Source of the DNA: G963691885 sp963691885
GTDB lineage: Bacteria > Pseudomonadota > Alphaproteobacteria > UBA8366 > Aestuariispiraceae
DNA length: 64,000 bases
Direction: 5' to 3'
Assembly: GCA_963691885.1 (NCBI GenBank)
Contig: OY829843.1
Span: forward strand, 620,001 to 684,000
Under the pieces are notes generated by a model. That model did no database searches and was not told where the DNA came from. It saw nothing but the letters and a program-made list of their open reading frames with translations. This document shows, one piece after another, positions 25,105-35,143 of this stretch; position 1 is the first letter of the stretch; each line of letters begins with the position of its first letter. The translations under genes and the position numbers were made by a program.

Positions 25105-28100
25105 TTACGCCTCCAACGACATAAGGGATGTATTCCCGCCGGCCGCCGTCGTGTCGATGCTGGTCGCCCGTTCGGTGGCAAACCGGTAGAGATATCTCGG
25201 TCCACCTGCCTTCGGTCCAGTCCCGCTCAGGCCTTCTCCACCAAAGGGTTGAACACCGACAATGGCGCCGATCTGGTTCCGGTTCACATAGGCATTGCCA
25301 ACTCGCACACGGTCCAGGATATGATCCACGGTGCGTTCTATCCGACTGTGCACTGAGAGGGTTAACCCATACCCGGTGGCATTAATCGCATCAATCACCC
25401 GTTCCAGATCGCCAGACGGATAGCGGATCACGTGAAGGACCGGTCCGAACACCTCGCGTTTGAGGATCTCCAGATTTTCGATCTCAAACATCTCAGGGGC
25501 CACGAACGTGCCTGATGCAGCAATCTTCTCCGACAGCGGAACAGAACCGATGTGTCGAGAAACGCTTTTCATACGATTGACATGGTCGTCCAGCATGGCT
25601 TTTGCCTCAGAATCAATCACCGGTCCGATATCCACCAACAGATCGCTTGGATCACCAAGGGTGAGGCATTCCATAGCCCCCCGGATCATCGCAATCTGAT
25701 GATCAGCGACATCGTCTTGCACAAACAGAACCCGCAGGGCCGAACAGCGCTGACCGGCACTCTGAAAAGCAGAAATCAGAACATCGCGGGTCACCTGTTC
25801 CGGCAAGGCAGATGAATCAACGATCATCGCGTTCTGGCCCCCGGTCTCCGCAATCAGCGGAATGATAGGACCCTCCCGGCCGGCAAGTGCACGGTTTATC
25901 GCCCGCGCTGTTTCTGTCGAACCGGTAAATGCAACGCCCGACAGACGATCATCGCCCAGCAAGGCCCGCCCCAACATTGGTCCATCACCGGGGAGCAAGG
26001 CCAGAGCGTCGACCGGCACACCTGCTTCATGGAAAAGACGCACAGCAGCAGCGGCAATCAGCGGTGTCTGTTCCGCCGGTTTTGCCAGAGCTGCATTGCC
26101 TGCCGCCAGGGCCGCCGATACCTGACCGGTAAAAATAGCCAGCGGAAAGTTCCAGGGTGAGATGCACAGGAACGTGCCGCGACCATGCAGCTGTAATGTG
26201 TTGCGCTCGCCTGTCGGTCCGGGAAGCATTTGGGCAGGACCGAAATCGACCTCCGCCCGGCCACCGTAATAACGCAGGAAATCAACCGCCTCGCGCAGCT
26301 CCGCAATCGCATCATTCCAGGATTTTCCCGCCTCCCTTACGACAAGCGTCATCAAGGCGGCGCTGTCCCGTTCCATAAAGTCGGCAACCCTGTTCAGGAT
26401 GCGCGATCGTTCCTTTGCCGGAACAGAATTCCAGACATGAAAGGCGCGGGACGCGCGATCCAGCGCCTGGACCGCATCCTCAGTACTGGCTTCATAGACG
26501 AGACCAACACGATCAGCGTGATCAGCCGGGTTCAGGACAGGTGTTGGCTCCCCCCGCGTGACTGCTCGTCCGCCGATGATCGGTGCGGATTCCACCTGAA
26601 CGCCCTTTGCCTTCACCACGGCAGGGCGTAATCTAATTAGGGCTTTCGTATCCGTGAAATCAAAGCCTGCGGAATTCTGTCTCTCCGACCCAAACATGAC
26701 CCCGGGCAAGGGAATATCCGGGTGGGCGACGGGGTTAAGACGGCGCGCTGCGGCCACGGGGTCTGCAACGATACTGGCCAGCGGTTGTGCCTCATCCACG
26801 ATACGATTGACGAAGGAGGTATTGGCACCGTTTTCCAGCAATCGCCGCACTAGGTAAGCCAGCAGATCTTCATGGGATCCGACCGGCGCATAAATCCGGC
26901 AATTCTGGTTCAGCTTGTCAGACCCGACAATCTGTTCATAGAGCGCGTCCCCCATGCCATGAAGACGCTGAAATTCGAAATCCGTCCGGTTACCCGCCAT
27001 TTCCAGAATACTCGCCACCGAATGGGCATTATGGGTCGCAAAGCAGGGATAAAAGGCGTCCTGTTCCGCCATCAGGCGATTGGCACAGGCAATATAGGAA
27101 ACATCGGTTGAGACCTTGCGGGTGAATACCGGATAACCGGACTGCCCAGTTTCCTGGGCGCGCTTGATCTCCGTATCCCAATAGGCACCTTTCACCAGCC
27201 GAACCATCAAACGGCGCTTGTCGCGTTTCGCCAGTTCGGCCAGCCAATCGACCACCGGCAAAGCCCTCTTCTGATAGGCCTGTACCGCCAGGCCCAAGCC
27301 GTCCCAGCTTTTCAGTGAAGCATCACGACTGACGCCAGATATAACGTCCAGTGAAATCTCCAGACGGTCTGCCTCTTCCGCGTCAACGCATAGACCAATG
27401 TCATAGGACTTCGCCAACTGGCAAAGATCGATCAGGCGTGGGAGAAGCTCCCCCATGACGGCCTCTCTCTGATTATGCTCATAGCGGGGGTGCAGCGCCG
27501 ACAGTTTCACCGAAATGCCCGGTGCCTTTTGGGGGCCACGCCCTTGCGCCGATCGGCCAATCACCTCTATCGCATCGTGGTAAGACTGAAAGTAACGCTC
27601 GGCATCGCGTTTTGTCCGAGCCGCTTCACCCAGCATGTCATAGGAATAGCAATAGCCGGAACCTTCCATCGGCTTTGCCCGTTCAATCGCTTCACCAATG
27701 GTGCGGCCCATGACAAATTGAAGGCCCATCACCCGCATCGCCTGGACGACCGCCTGACGGATCACTGGTTCACCGGACCGATGTATCAAACGGTTCAGCA
27801 CGCTCTGCCAGCCGGTGGGCAAAGCGGCGGGATCGGTTCCGACGATCCGCCCGGTCAGCATCAATCCCCAGGTTGAGGCGTTCACAAACCAGCTGTCAGA
27901 ATGGCCAAGATGACCTTCCCAATCCCCGCCACCGATCTTGTCTTTAATCAACGCATCCGCCGTTTCAGCATCTGGAATGCGCAGCAAGGCCTCAGCCAGA
28001 CACATCAGCACGACGCCCTCATGGCTGGACAGTTCGTATTCATGCATGAAAGCGTCAATACCGGACGACTTTACCCGTTCTTCCCGAACCCGCTTGACCA

Positions 28101-28269
28101 GGTCGCGGGCACGCTCTTCCACCCGGTCCGCCGTCGCGGCATCCAGTGCCACCTGTTCAATCCGTTGCGACACACAAAGCGCCTCATCCATCCGATGGGC
28201 ATCCCAGATCGCACGGCGCGCAGGGCCAACATCACTGAGGGCAGCAAAGAGAGCATCATCCATCAACAT
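25105..28269 (-). CDS. putA: Bifunctional proline dehydrogenase / P5C dehydrogenase PutA
   Basis: 1054 aa; oxidises proline to glutamate. The PRODH barrel occupies roughly 90-480 (DAEEADRLEIS, RLVKGAYWDTEI, FATHNAHSV, FEFQRLHGMGDALY). The ALDH module occupies roughly 530-1040, with NAD-binding SPWNFPLAIFTG, ETGGQNAMIVD for the general-base region, and the nucleophile Cys near residue 838 in SAGQRCSALR. The protein starts directly before the PRODH helical region and lacks the N-terminal ribbon-helix-helix DNA-binding domain of E. coli PutA, so it cannot repress its own gene that way; the divergent Lrp regulator is the likely controller. AGGA precedes the ATG. Confidence 0.96.
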   Translation of the reverse strand: MLMDDALFAALSDVGPARRAIWDAHRMDEALCVSQRIEQVALDAATADRVEERARDLVKRVREERVKSSGIDAFMHEYELSSHEGVVLMCLAEALLRIPDAETADALIKDKIGGGDWEGHLGHSDSWFVNASTWGLMLTGRIVGTDPAALPTGWQSVLNRLIHRSGEPVIRQAVVQAMRVMGLQFVMGRTIGEAIERAKPMEGSGYCYSYDMLGEAARTKRDAERYFQSYHDAIEVIGRSAQGRGPQKAPGISVKLSALHPRYEHNQREAVMGELLPRLIDLCQLAKSYDIGLCVDAEEADRLEISLDVISGVSRDASLKSWDGLGLAVQAYQKRALPVVDWLAELAKRDKRRLMVRLVKGAYWDTEIKRAQETGQSGYPVFTRKVSTDVSYIACANRLMAEQDAFYPCFATHNAHSVASILEMAGNRTDFEFQRLHGMGDALYEQIVGSDKLNQNCRIYAPVGSHEDLLAYLVRRLLENGANTSFVNRIVDEAQPLASIVADPVAAARRLNPVAHPDIPLPGVMFGSERQNSAGFDFTDTKALIRLRPAVVKAKGVQVESAPIIGGRAVTRGEPTPVLNPADHADRVGLVYEASTEDAVQALDRASRAFHVWNSVPAKERSRILNRVADFMERDSAALMTLVVREAGKSWNDAIAELREAVDFLRYYGGRAEVDFGPAQMLPGPTGERNTLQLHGRGTFLCISPWNFPLAIFTGQVSAALAAGNAALAKPAEQTPLIAAAAVRLFHEAGVPVDALALLPGDGPMLGRALLGDDRLSGVAFTGSTETARAINRALAGREGPIIPLIAETGGQNAMIVDSSALPEQVTRDVLISAFQSAGQRCSALRVLFVQDDVADHQIAMIRGAMECLTLGDPSDLLVDIGPVIDSEAKAMLDDHVNRMKSVSRHIGSVPLSEKIAASGTFVAPEMFEIENLEILKREVFGPVLHVIRYPSGDLERVIDAINATGYGLTLSVHSRIERTVDHILDRVRVGNAYVNRNQIGAIVGVQPFGGEGLSGTGPKAGGPRYLYRFATERATSIDTTAAGGNTSLMSLEA

Positions 28270-28405
28270 CGATCACATCCTTTTCAAGAGAGGCGCAAAT
28301 TATACCCGAATGATGGCCAAATATGCTTCTATATTTAAAAAAATACCGTTATATTCTCTGCAAAAATTCGTTTTCTATAGTGATTAATCCTGTTTGGAGA
28401 TTTCG
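28270..28405. promoter_or_regulatory. putA/lrp divergent promoter region
   Basis: 136 bp of strongly AT-rich sequence (TATATTTAAAAAAATACC around 28332) between putA and the Lrp-family gene. This composition and position fit an Lrp/PutR-type activator binding between the two promoters. Individual sites cannot be fixed by eye. Confidence 0.5.
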
Positions 28406-28882
28406 TTGAAAGACATCGATCGCATAGACCGGGCCATCCTGCGCACCCTTCAAACCGAAGGGCGCATTGCCAATGTCGAACTGGCCCGACGCATCAATCT
28501 CAGCCCCACACCCTGTCTGGAGCGGGTCCGGCGGCTTGAAAAATCCGGGTATATCCAGTCCTACGCCGCGCGCCTCGACCCGATGAAGCTGGAATTGGGC
28601 ACCACGGTCTTTGTGCAAGCAACACTGGACCGAACCACAACCGATGTTTTCGACCGGTTTTCCGAGGCGGTTCGGCGCACCCCGAATATCGTAGAATGCC
28701 ACATGATTGCTGGCGGTTTCGACTATTTGTTGAAAGTTCGGGTCTCGGACATGAATGCATTCCGGATCTTTCTGGGCGAGGTGATCAACAACCTGCCCGG
28801 CCTCGCCTCTACCTCTACCTATGTCGCAATGGAATCTGTCACCGAGGGGGATGCATTGCCCATTGCAGAGGCCCGACCCTAG
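28406..28882 (+). CDS. Lrp/AsnC-family regulator, probable proline-responsive PutR
   Basis: 158 aa from a TTG at 28406, chosen because GGAG lies six bases upstream; the earlier in-frame TTG at 28394 would include that site. Winged helix (about 1-60: DIDRIDRAILRTLQTEGRIANVELARRINLSPTPCLERVRRLEKSGYI) then the RAM effector domain (about 65-150). DxxDxxIL and SPTPCLERVRRLE are typical of the PutR/BkdR-type branch. Divergent orientation to putA and the AT-rich gap suggest proline-dependent activation of putA, as in Agrobacterium and Rhodobacter. It ends 16 bp before asnB, so the two may share a transcript. Confidence 0.88.
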   Translation: MKDIDRIDRAILRTLQTEGRIANVELARRINLSPTPCLERVRRLEKSGYIQSYAARLDPMKLELGTTVFVQATLDRTTTDVFDRFSEAVRRTPNIVECHMIAGGFDYLLKVRVSDMNAFRIFLGEVINNLPGLASTSTYVAMESVTEGDALPIAEARP

Positions 28883-28898
28883 GGATTACAGTCCGCGC

Positions 28899-30833
28899 AT
28901 GTGTGGCATCACCGGTTTCATCGATTTCGGATCACGACGATCCCCCCAGGCACTGCTTCAGGATCTGACCGCTATGCGGGACAGCATGCTGCATCGCGGC
29001 CCGGATTCTGGCGGCCATTTCCTGTCCAGCGAGGACGGTCTGGCGATGGGTTTCCGCCGATTGGCGATTATCGATCTCAGCGAAAACGGCAATCAGCCGA
29101 TGACCTCCAGCTGCGAGAGATACACAACGACCTATAATGGCGAGATCTATAACTACAAGGCACTGCGTCAGGTTCTGGAAGCGGAGGGGCGTCGGTTCCG
29201 CAGCACGTCTGACACCGAGGTCATGCTGGAGGGGTTTTCCGCCTGGGGCATCGACAAGACGCTTGAGCGGATGATTGGCATGTTCGCGATCGCCGTCTGG
29301 GACCGCGAAAAACAACAGATGACCCTGATCCGCGATCGATTGGGGATCAAGCCGCTTTATTGGGGGATCATTAACGGGTCCTTCTTCTATGGGTCCGAAT
29401 TAAAGACACTCCGCGCGAAACCCGGCTGGGATCCGACCCTCGACCGTAATGCCCTGACACAGTATTTGCGCTTCAACTATGTCCCTGATCCGCTGACGAT
29501 TTACGAAGACGTCTCAAAACTGCCACCAGGGCACAAACTGGAGTTCCGCCCACGTCACGAAGGATCGCCCAGAGTGACGCCCTATTGGTCTGTGAATGAT
29601 GCGGTCGACGGTCCACGGCAAAGCTATCAGGATGACGCCGCGATCCAAAAACTGGACGAATTGCTGGGCGATGCTGTTGAACGACGCATGGTGGCCGATG
29701 TCCCACTTGGTGTCCTTCTGTCCGGCGGTATCGACAGCAGTGTCGTTGCCGCCATGATGCAGGCAAGAAGCGATCGTCCAATCCAGAGCTTCACCATTGG
29801 CTTTGACGATGCAGGGTATAATGAGGCCGATCAGGCCGCCGCCGTCGCAACCCATATCGGTACAGATCATACCAGCCTGACCTTAACCGGGGCGGACGCC
29901 CGCACCCTCATTACAAATCTTGCGGATTGGTATGATGAACCCTTCGCGGATTCTTCATCCCTGCCGACCTATCTGGTTTCGAAACTGGCCAAAGACGCCG
30001 TTACGGTCGCTCTCTCCGGCGATGGGGGCGACGAGGTTTTCTTTGGATATAACAGGTATCAGGCGGCAAGCGCCGCCTGGGATCGGGCTGAAAATCTGCC
30101 AGACCCATTGCGAAGCGCCCTTGGCCATGGGCTGAAATCGGTCTCAGCACGCCAATGGGACAGTCTTTCCAACTTCATCCCGAAAGGATCAAGGCCGCGG
30201 ATGATGGGTGACAAAATGCATAAGATCGCCCGCATTCTGAACAGTGACGATCAGATCTCAGCCTATCTCTCCCTTGTGTCCCACTGGCAGGACCCCGGCA
30301 AATTGACAGGTGGCGGCACCACACTGGACCCGGTATTCGAGGCCAGCGACCGGATCACGGATTTCACAGAACGAATGGCCTATCTCGACACTTTGACCTA
30401 TTTGCCGGGCGATATTCTGACCAAGGTGGATCGCGCCAGCATGGCGGTGTCGCTCGAGGCGCGGGTCCCTTTACTTGACCATCGTGTAGTTGAATTTGCC
30501 TGGACATTACCAAAAAATATGAAAATACGCGATGGCAAGTCAAAATGGGCGCTGCGTCAGGTGCTGTACAACTACGTCCCGCAGGAACTGATGGAAAGAC
30601 CAAAGGCCGGATTTGCCATACCGCTCGCAGCCTGGCTTCGCGGACCTCTCCGCGACTGGGCGGAGGAATTGCTCAACCAGAAGAGACTGAAGGGTCAGGG
30701 CCTGCTGGCACCAGGCCCCATACGGGCCGCTTGGGACGATCACCAGGCAGGACGCGGCAATCATGCCGAGCCGCTTTGGAACATCCTGATGTTCCAGGCC
30801 TGGTACGACCGCTGGATTTTGAACACCCCTTAA
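28899..30833 (+). CDS. Asparagine synthase (glutamine-hydrolysing)-like amidotransferase
   Basis: 644 aa from ATG 28899, fixed by the need for Cys2 as N-terminal nucleophile (MCGITGF). The class II glutaminase domain (1-210) has MLHRGPD, YNGEIYN and SDTEV; the synthetase domain has the PP-loop SGGIDSS at 275-281, DEPFADSS and SGDGGDEVFFGY. These make an ammonia-channelling amidotransferase that adenylates a carboxylate. The length fits AsnB, but relatives in polysaccharide clusters amidate sugars, and a glycosyltransferase lies 3.1 kb on, so the substrate may not be aspartate. The frame continues upstream to 28821 inside the Lrp gene and is ignored. Confidence 0.88.
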   Translation: MCGITGFIDFGSRRSPQALLQDLTAMRDSMLHRGPDSGGHFLSSEDGLAMGFRRLAIIDLSENGNQPMTSSCERYTTTYNGEIYNYKALRQVLEAEGRRFRSTSDTEVMLEGFSAWGIDKTLERMIGMFAIAVWDREKQQMTLIRDRLGIKPLYWGIINGSFFYGSELKTLRAKPGWDPTLDRNALTQYLRFNYVPDPLTIYEDVSKLPPGHKLEFRPRHEGSPRVTPYWSVNDAVDGPRQSYQDDAAIQKLDELLGDAVERRMVADVPLGVLLSGGIDSSVVAAMMQARSDRPIQSFTIGFDDAGYNEADQAAAVATHIGTDHTSLTLTGADARTLITNLADWYDEPFADSSSLPTYLVSKLAKDAVTVALSGDGGDEVFFGYNRYQAASAAWDRAENLPDPLRSALGHGLKSVSARQWDSLSNFIPKGSRPRMMGDKMHKIARILNSDDQISAYLSLVSHWQDPGKLTGGGTTLDPVFEASDRITDFTERMAYLDTLTYLPGDILTKVDRASMAVSLEARVPLLDHRVVEFAWTLPKNMKIRDGKSKWALRQVLYNYVPQELMERPKAGFAIPLAAWLRGPLRDWAEELLNQKRLKGQGLLAPGPIRAAWDDHQAGRGNHAEPLWNILMFQAWYDRWILNTP

Positions 30834-30901
30834 GCTAGCCCGTTGGACAAGGGTCTTGCTGCACTGCAGCAATGTGGTACCCTGTTCCAAAGGGGGATGT
30901 C

Positions 30902-33832
30902 ATGACGGAATTGAAGAAAAAGGCAGAAAAAGCCTCGGGCAAGGCCAGCGAGCAAGATCTGCGCGCGCGATTGCAGCAACTTGAAGCCTTGCAACGCGAA
31001 GACCCGATGACCAATCCGGTGCGTATGATCGCCCTTGATATCCTGAAGGGCGCGACAGGAAAGGCCGGAAGCTTCGAGATCCATTTGGGAAAACTCCTAC
31101 AAGGAATCACAGCACGGTCTTTCGACGCCAGGGCCAAGTCACTGGCAAACTATATCGGCCCCCTCGATATTGCAGAGAATTCCGACCGCCTAACTCGTTT
31201 TTTCAACACTCTGGCGGAGGAGAAAAAACAGTCGGGCGGGTTCGACGCATTCCGCGATCACCTGAACCAGCCTGCCCTGGGTCTGGTCTTCACCGCCCAT
31301 CCAACTTTTGGTTTGCGACGCGATCTTCGCCGGGCCCTGTGTGAGCTGGCCGCCAACGAAACTGTCGGGGGGGCACCCCTCGACAAAGCGGCTGTTGAAT
31401 CGCGCCTCAAAATGGCGCACGACCTGCCCCATGGTCCCGATCCGGCAATCACACTGGATCTGGAACATGATCAGGCTGAAGAGGCAATTGCAGCCGCCCA
31501 GATCGCCATGCGCCGGATTATGGAGATTGTGCTTAGCGTTGCCGCAGAACACTTCCCTGATCAATGGCGGAGTTTGATCCCCAAACCGATGAGCATTGCC
31601 AGCTGGGTCGGCTATGACCTTGACGGGCGCAGCGACATCGGTTGGCTGCAAATCCTGCAGAAACGATCGACCGTTAGGGCACGCCAGTTAAACCGCTATC
31701 TCACCCGTATTGTTGCCCTGGCGGATGGGGTTCCTTTGGACGACCCGGGACGGGATTCCCTCGCCGCCGCCCAGCGCGCCATCGAAGACGCCTCCGCTCT
31801 CGCAACTCACGAGGCCGGCCTTTTTGCCGAAGCCTCCTCAGATGATGCAACCTCGATCAAGCAATTGGTGGCCCGATTGGCAGAGGGCGACTCCCGCAGG
31901 GTCACAGATCCAGCCGTGCTGGTCGATCTGCTCAGCGAAGCCGTTGACACCATTGCCGATGCTGGAATGGCACAATCGGTTTCTGCCTTGCGGGCGGAGA
32001 TTGCGATGCTGGGTTTTGGGACCGCCCATGTTCATGTACGCCTGAATGCATCCCAGATCCACAACGCGGTGGCCCGTGCCATCGGGATGGAAGGAACGCC
32101 AGAAGACCCCGGCACCCGTCGCCGCTATATGGGTCAATTGACAAGTGAACTCAGCGCCGTAAAGCCGGTCTCGATCAATTTCAGGTCGGTTCTGATGGAA
32201 CAGACAACGGCGCGCAGCCTCTTCATGACGGTACGGTTGATCCAGACCTATATGGACAGCACAACACCGCTGCGGTTTTTGATCGCAGAATCCGACACAG
32301 CCTTTACAGTTCTTTCCGCGCTGTATTTCGCAAAGCTTTTTGATGTCGAAAAGACGGCCCAGATCTCTCCACTTTTCGAAACACCAATAGCCCTTGAAAA
32401 AGGCGCAGATATCATTGCTGAATTGTTGGAAAATCCCGATTATCGCAACTATGTCCAAGAACAGGGACGACTTTGTATCCAGACCGGGTTTTCGGATGCC
32501 GGGCGCTACCTGGGGCAGCTTGCCGCGTCACTGGCGGTCGAGCGCCTGCATATCAAACTAGCAAGATTGCTGGAAAAGCGCGGGATAAAGGATATCGAGG
32601 TTCTGATTTTCGACACCCATGGCGAAAGCATGGGCCGCGGTGCCCATCCGGGTGGATTGAAAGAACGTTTCGCATATCTTGGTTCGCCGAAATCGAGATC
32701 TGTTTTCAAAGCGGCGGGGATCCCCCTAAAACAGGAAATCAGCTTTCAGGGCGGCGACGGGTATTGCTTCTTTGCAACGCCGAAACTTGCCTTGGGAACA
32801 TTGGGGCAAATGGTGGAACATGCCATGACGCCCGCACCAGAGAGCGTCGATGACCCCTTCTATCAGGACCCCGATCACACGCTGGATTTTTTCCTGACCA
32901 TCACCCGGTTTAACGAACAACTGATGGCGGACCGCGATTTCGCCTCTCTGATCGGGTCCTTCGGGGTAAACATGGTTCCGAAAATGGGGTCTAGAACGGT
33001 GAAGCGGGCCCATGAGGCTGCCCGGGGCATCGACCGGGAAAGCATGTCCCAGATCCGAGCCATTTCGCAGAACGCCATTCTGCATCAGCTGGGCTGGCTG
33101 GCAAATACAGCCGGCGGCACGGGCGCCGCGATCCATCGCAATCTGGGCTGGTTCATTGATATGCATGCCAAATCCCCCAGATTGCGTCAGATGATGGCCA
33201 TGGCCCAGGCTGCGACGAATGTCGGGTCGGTCGATGCCTTGATGGCTTATGCAAGGACTTTCGACCCCAGCTTCTGGCTGGCCCGCGCGCAGACGGCGGA
33301 ACCCTCGCCTCAACGGGACCGGCTCCGGGCGCTTTCGCGCATTCTGGACAATCATCGCCGTTTTGAACGGATGAGCCGAATTTGCCGTCGCCTGATCCAG
33401 GATCATATTGACTTTGTTGAAGGCATGGCTGTTGTGGATGCAAAAGACCGCCCGCCCGCAGCCCTGCCCGACTCGCAGGTTGACCTGAAACTTTTGCACG
33501 CCATCCGGTTGGCAGCAATGCAGCGCCTGTTCCTGTTGTCCACGAACATTCCGCGATTTGCCCCACGCCTGGACTTCACACGGGAAGATGTCGTCAATCA
33601 GATCCTTAATCTGGAGGTGAAAGCGGCAGTCGGTGAGTTGCGGGAAATGTTCCCGGCAACCTCGGAATTTGAAGAAGTTACCGGTTTTGGTGGCGAGGCA
33701 ACCTATACCACCGAGGCGGCAACCAATTACGCGCGGGAACATGAGCGTCTGTTCGACCCGATGGAAGCGCTCTATGACATCATCCTGCGCACATCCGCGG
33801 CTATCGCCTATCATACCGGCGCACATGGGTAA
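30902..33832 (+). CDS. Phosphoenolpyruvate carboxylase-like protein, divergent active site
   Basis: 976 aa from ATG 30902 with GGGGG seven bases upstream. Homology to PEP carboxylase is shown by FTAHPT (His133, matching the catalytic His138 of E. coli), SWVGYDLDGRSD (in place of GGDRDGNP), VHVRLNASQIHNAV, GFSDAGRYLG (in place of GYSDSAKDAG) and THGESMGRGAHPGG (in place of HGRGGTVGRGG). So the base Lys546 is an Arg, the first Arg of the HGRGG loop is Glu575 with a two-residue deletion, and TAHPTE is TAHPTF. The C-terminus (VNQILNLEVKAAVGELREMFP) is atypical. It may be a functional variant of CO2 fixation to oxaloacetate or a paralogue with another role. It follows asnB by 68 bp. Confidence 0.75.
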   Translation: MTELKKKAEKASGKASEQDLRARLQQLEALQREDPMTNPVRMIALDILKGATGKAGSFEIHLGKLLQGITARSFDARAKSLANYIGPLDIAENSDRLTRFFNTLAEEKKQSGGFDAFRDHLNQPALGLVFTAHPTFGLRRDLRRALCELAANETVGGAPLDKAAVESRLKMAHDLPHGPDPAITLDLEHDQAEEAIAAAQIAMRRIMEIVLSVAAEHFPDQWRSLIPKPMSIASWVGYDLDGRSDIGWLQILQKRSTVRARQLNRYLTRIVALADGVPLDDPGRDSLAAAQRAIEDASALATHEAGLFAEASSDDATSIKQLVARLAEGDSRRVTDPAVLVDLLSEAVDTIADAGMAQSVSALRAEIAMLGFGTAHVHVRLNASQIHNAVARAIGMEGTPEDPGTRRRYMGQLTSELSAVKPVSINFRSVLMEQTTARSLFMTVRLIQTYMDSTTPLRFLIAESDTAFTVLSALYFAKLFDVEKTAQISPLFETPIALEKGADIIAELLENPDYRNYVQEQGRLCIQTGFSDAGRYLGQLAASLAVERLHIKLARLLEKRGIKDIEVLIFDTHGESMGRGAHPGGLKERFAYLGSPKSRSVFKAAGIPLKQEISFQGGDGYCFFATPKLALGTLGQMVEHAMTPAPESVDDPFYQDPDHTLDFFLTITRFNEQLMADRDFASLIGSFGVNMVPKMGSRTVKRAHEAARGIDRESMSQIRAISQNAILHQLGWLANTAGGTGAAIHRNLGWFIDMHAKSPRLRQMMAMAQAATNVGSVDALMAYARTFDPSFWLARAQTAEPSPQRDRLRALSRILDNHRRFERMSRICRRLIQDHIDFVEGMAVVDAKDRPPAALPDSQVDLKLLHAIRLAAMQRLFLLSTNIPRFAPRLDFTREDVVNQILNLEVKAAVGELREMFPATSEFEEVTGFGGEATYTTEAATNYAREHERLFDPMEALYDIILRTSAAIAYHTGAHG

Positions 33833-33930
33833 CCTTGGACTGGGGCAGTAAGTAAAATCTGGCAACGTCTATCCGTCCTAAAAGCATATTCGCTGGCCCT
33901 GGGCTGGAAAAAGTGGTTTGAATACGGCCC

Positions 33931-35103
33931 ATGACCACCGCCGCCCCAGCATCTGCGGAGCAACCCAGCCTTCACGGGAAACATCTTTTGTTTCTGGTTA
34001 CAGAAGACTGGTATTTCTGTTCCCACCGACTTCCCCTGGCACGCGCCGCCCTGGCCGCCGGGGCACGGGTCAGTGTTGCCTGTCAAGTAACGGACCATGC
34101 GGAGCAGATCCGGGCCGAGGGTGTTAACCTGATCCCTTTGCAGATTCAGCGCAGCGGTCGAAACCCTTTGATCGACTTCAGCACGCTGTGCCAGATCCAC
34201 CGGGTCTATCGACAGGAGAGACCCGACATCGTCCATCATGTTGCCCTGAAGCCCGTTTTGTATGGTTCCGTCGTCGCCTGGCTTGCGGGAACAAAGGTTG
34301 TCATCAATGCAATGGCAGGTCTCGGTTTTGTCTTCATTAATGAGAGCTTCTCGGTACGCGCCTTGCGTCCGGCGATTGCCCTTGCCTTCAAGGTTCTGCT
34401 GAACAGACCGAACAGCCGTTTGATCGTGCAAAACCCGGATGACGGTTCGTTGTTTCAGGATGAGATCGGGGTTCGGAAAGAGGCAATTGCCCTCATTCAA
34501 GGGTCCGGCGTCGACACTGTTCACTATCAGGCCATGCCGGAACCCCCATCACCGCCGATTGTTGTAGCCTGCGTCAGCCGCATGTTGTGGGACAAAGGCA
34601 TTGGGGAATTGGTCGACGCCGCCCGGATATTAAAAACGCGCGGTAAAGAGATCACGATCAAATTAATCGGGCCCACGGATGACAACCCCGCAAGCATCCC
34701 GCGAGATCTGCTGGAAAACTGGAAGAATACCGGTATCGTCGAGGTTCCAGGACCAACATCTGATATCGCGGCGGTCTATCGCGACGCCCATATCGCCGTT
34801 CTGCCATCATACCGGGAAGGCTTGCCAAAATCACTTTTGGAGGCAGCGGCCTGCGGACGCCCTAGTGTATCAACCGACGTGCCCGGCTGTCGCGAAATCT
34901 GTGTTGACCAGATGACGGGATTGCTGGTGCCCGCCAGATCTGCTGAACCCATTGCCGACGCGATTGAAAAACTTGCAGAAGACGCAGAATTGCGTGCGAG
35001 TTTGGGTGCTGGCGCCAGAAAAGCAGCGGAGATGCGGTTTTCGGAACAGACAATAGCGGATCAGACCATCTCACTTTACAAATCTGTGCTGAACGGCCAG
35101 TAA
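33931..35103 (+). CDS. Glycosyltransferase family 4
   Basis: 390 aa GT-B enzyme. The N-terminal acceptor domain (FLVTEDWYFCSHRLPLARAALAAG, HRVYRQERPDIVHHVALKP) is followed by a hydrophobic NAMAGLGFVFIN stretch. The C-terminal donor domain has VSRMLWDKGIGELVDAARIL, PSYREGLPKSLLEAAACGRPSVSTDVPGCREIC with the E-x7-E pair of GT4. It transfers a sugar from a nucleotide donor, probably in LPS O-antigen or exopolysaccharide assembly. A 40-bp gap separates it from the following SDR gene. Specific linkage cannot be predicted. Confidence 0.88.
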   Translation: MTTAAPASAEQPSLHGKHLLFLVTEDWYFCSHRLPLARAALAAGARVSVACQVTDHAEQIRAEGVNLIPLQIQRSGRNPLIDFSTLCQIHRVYRQERPDIVHHVALKPVLYGSVVAWLAGTKVVINAMAGLGFVFINESFSVRALRPAIALAFKVLLNRPNSRLIVQNPDDGSLFQDEIGVRKEAIALIQGSGVDTVHYQAMPEPPSPPIVVACVSRMLWDKGIGELVDAARILKTRGKEITIKLIGPTDDNPASIPRDLLENWKNTGIVEVPGPTSDIAAVYRDAHIAVLPSYREGLPKSLLEAAACGRPSVSTDVPGCREICVDQMTGLLVPARSAEPIADAIEKLAEDAELRASLGAGARKAAEMRFSEQTIADQTISLYKSVLNGQ

Positions 35104-35143
35104 ATTCATCTAAGAACAATATGTCAGATCAGGGAGAAATTAC

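Noticed and set aside
32726..33865. 379-codon minus-strand frame
   Set aside because: Antisense to the PEP-carboxylase-like gene and lacks any family signature.
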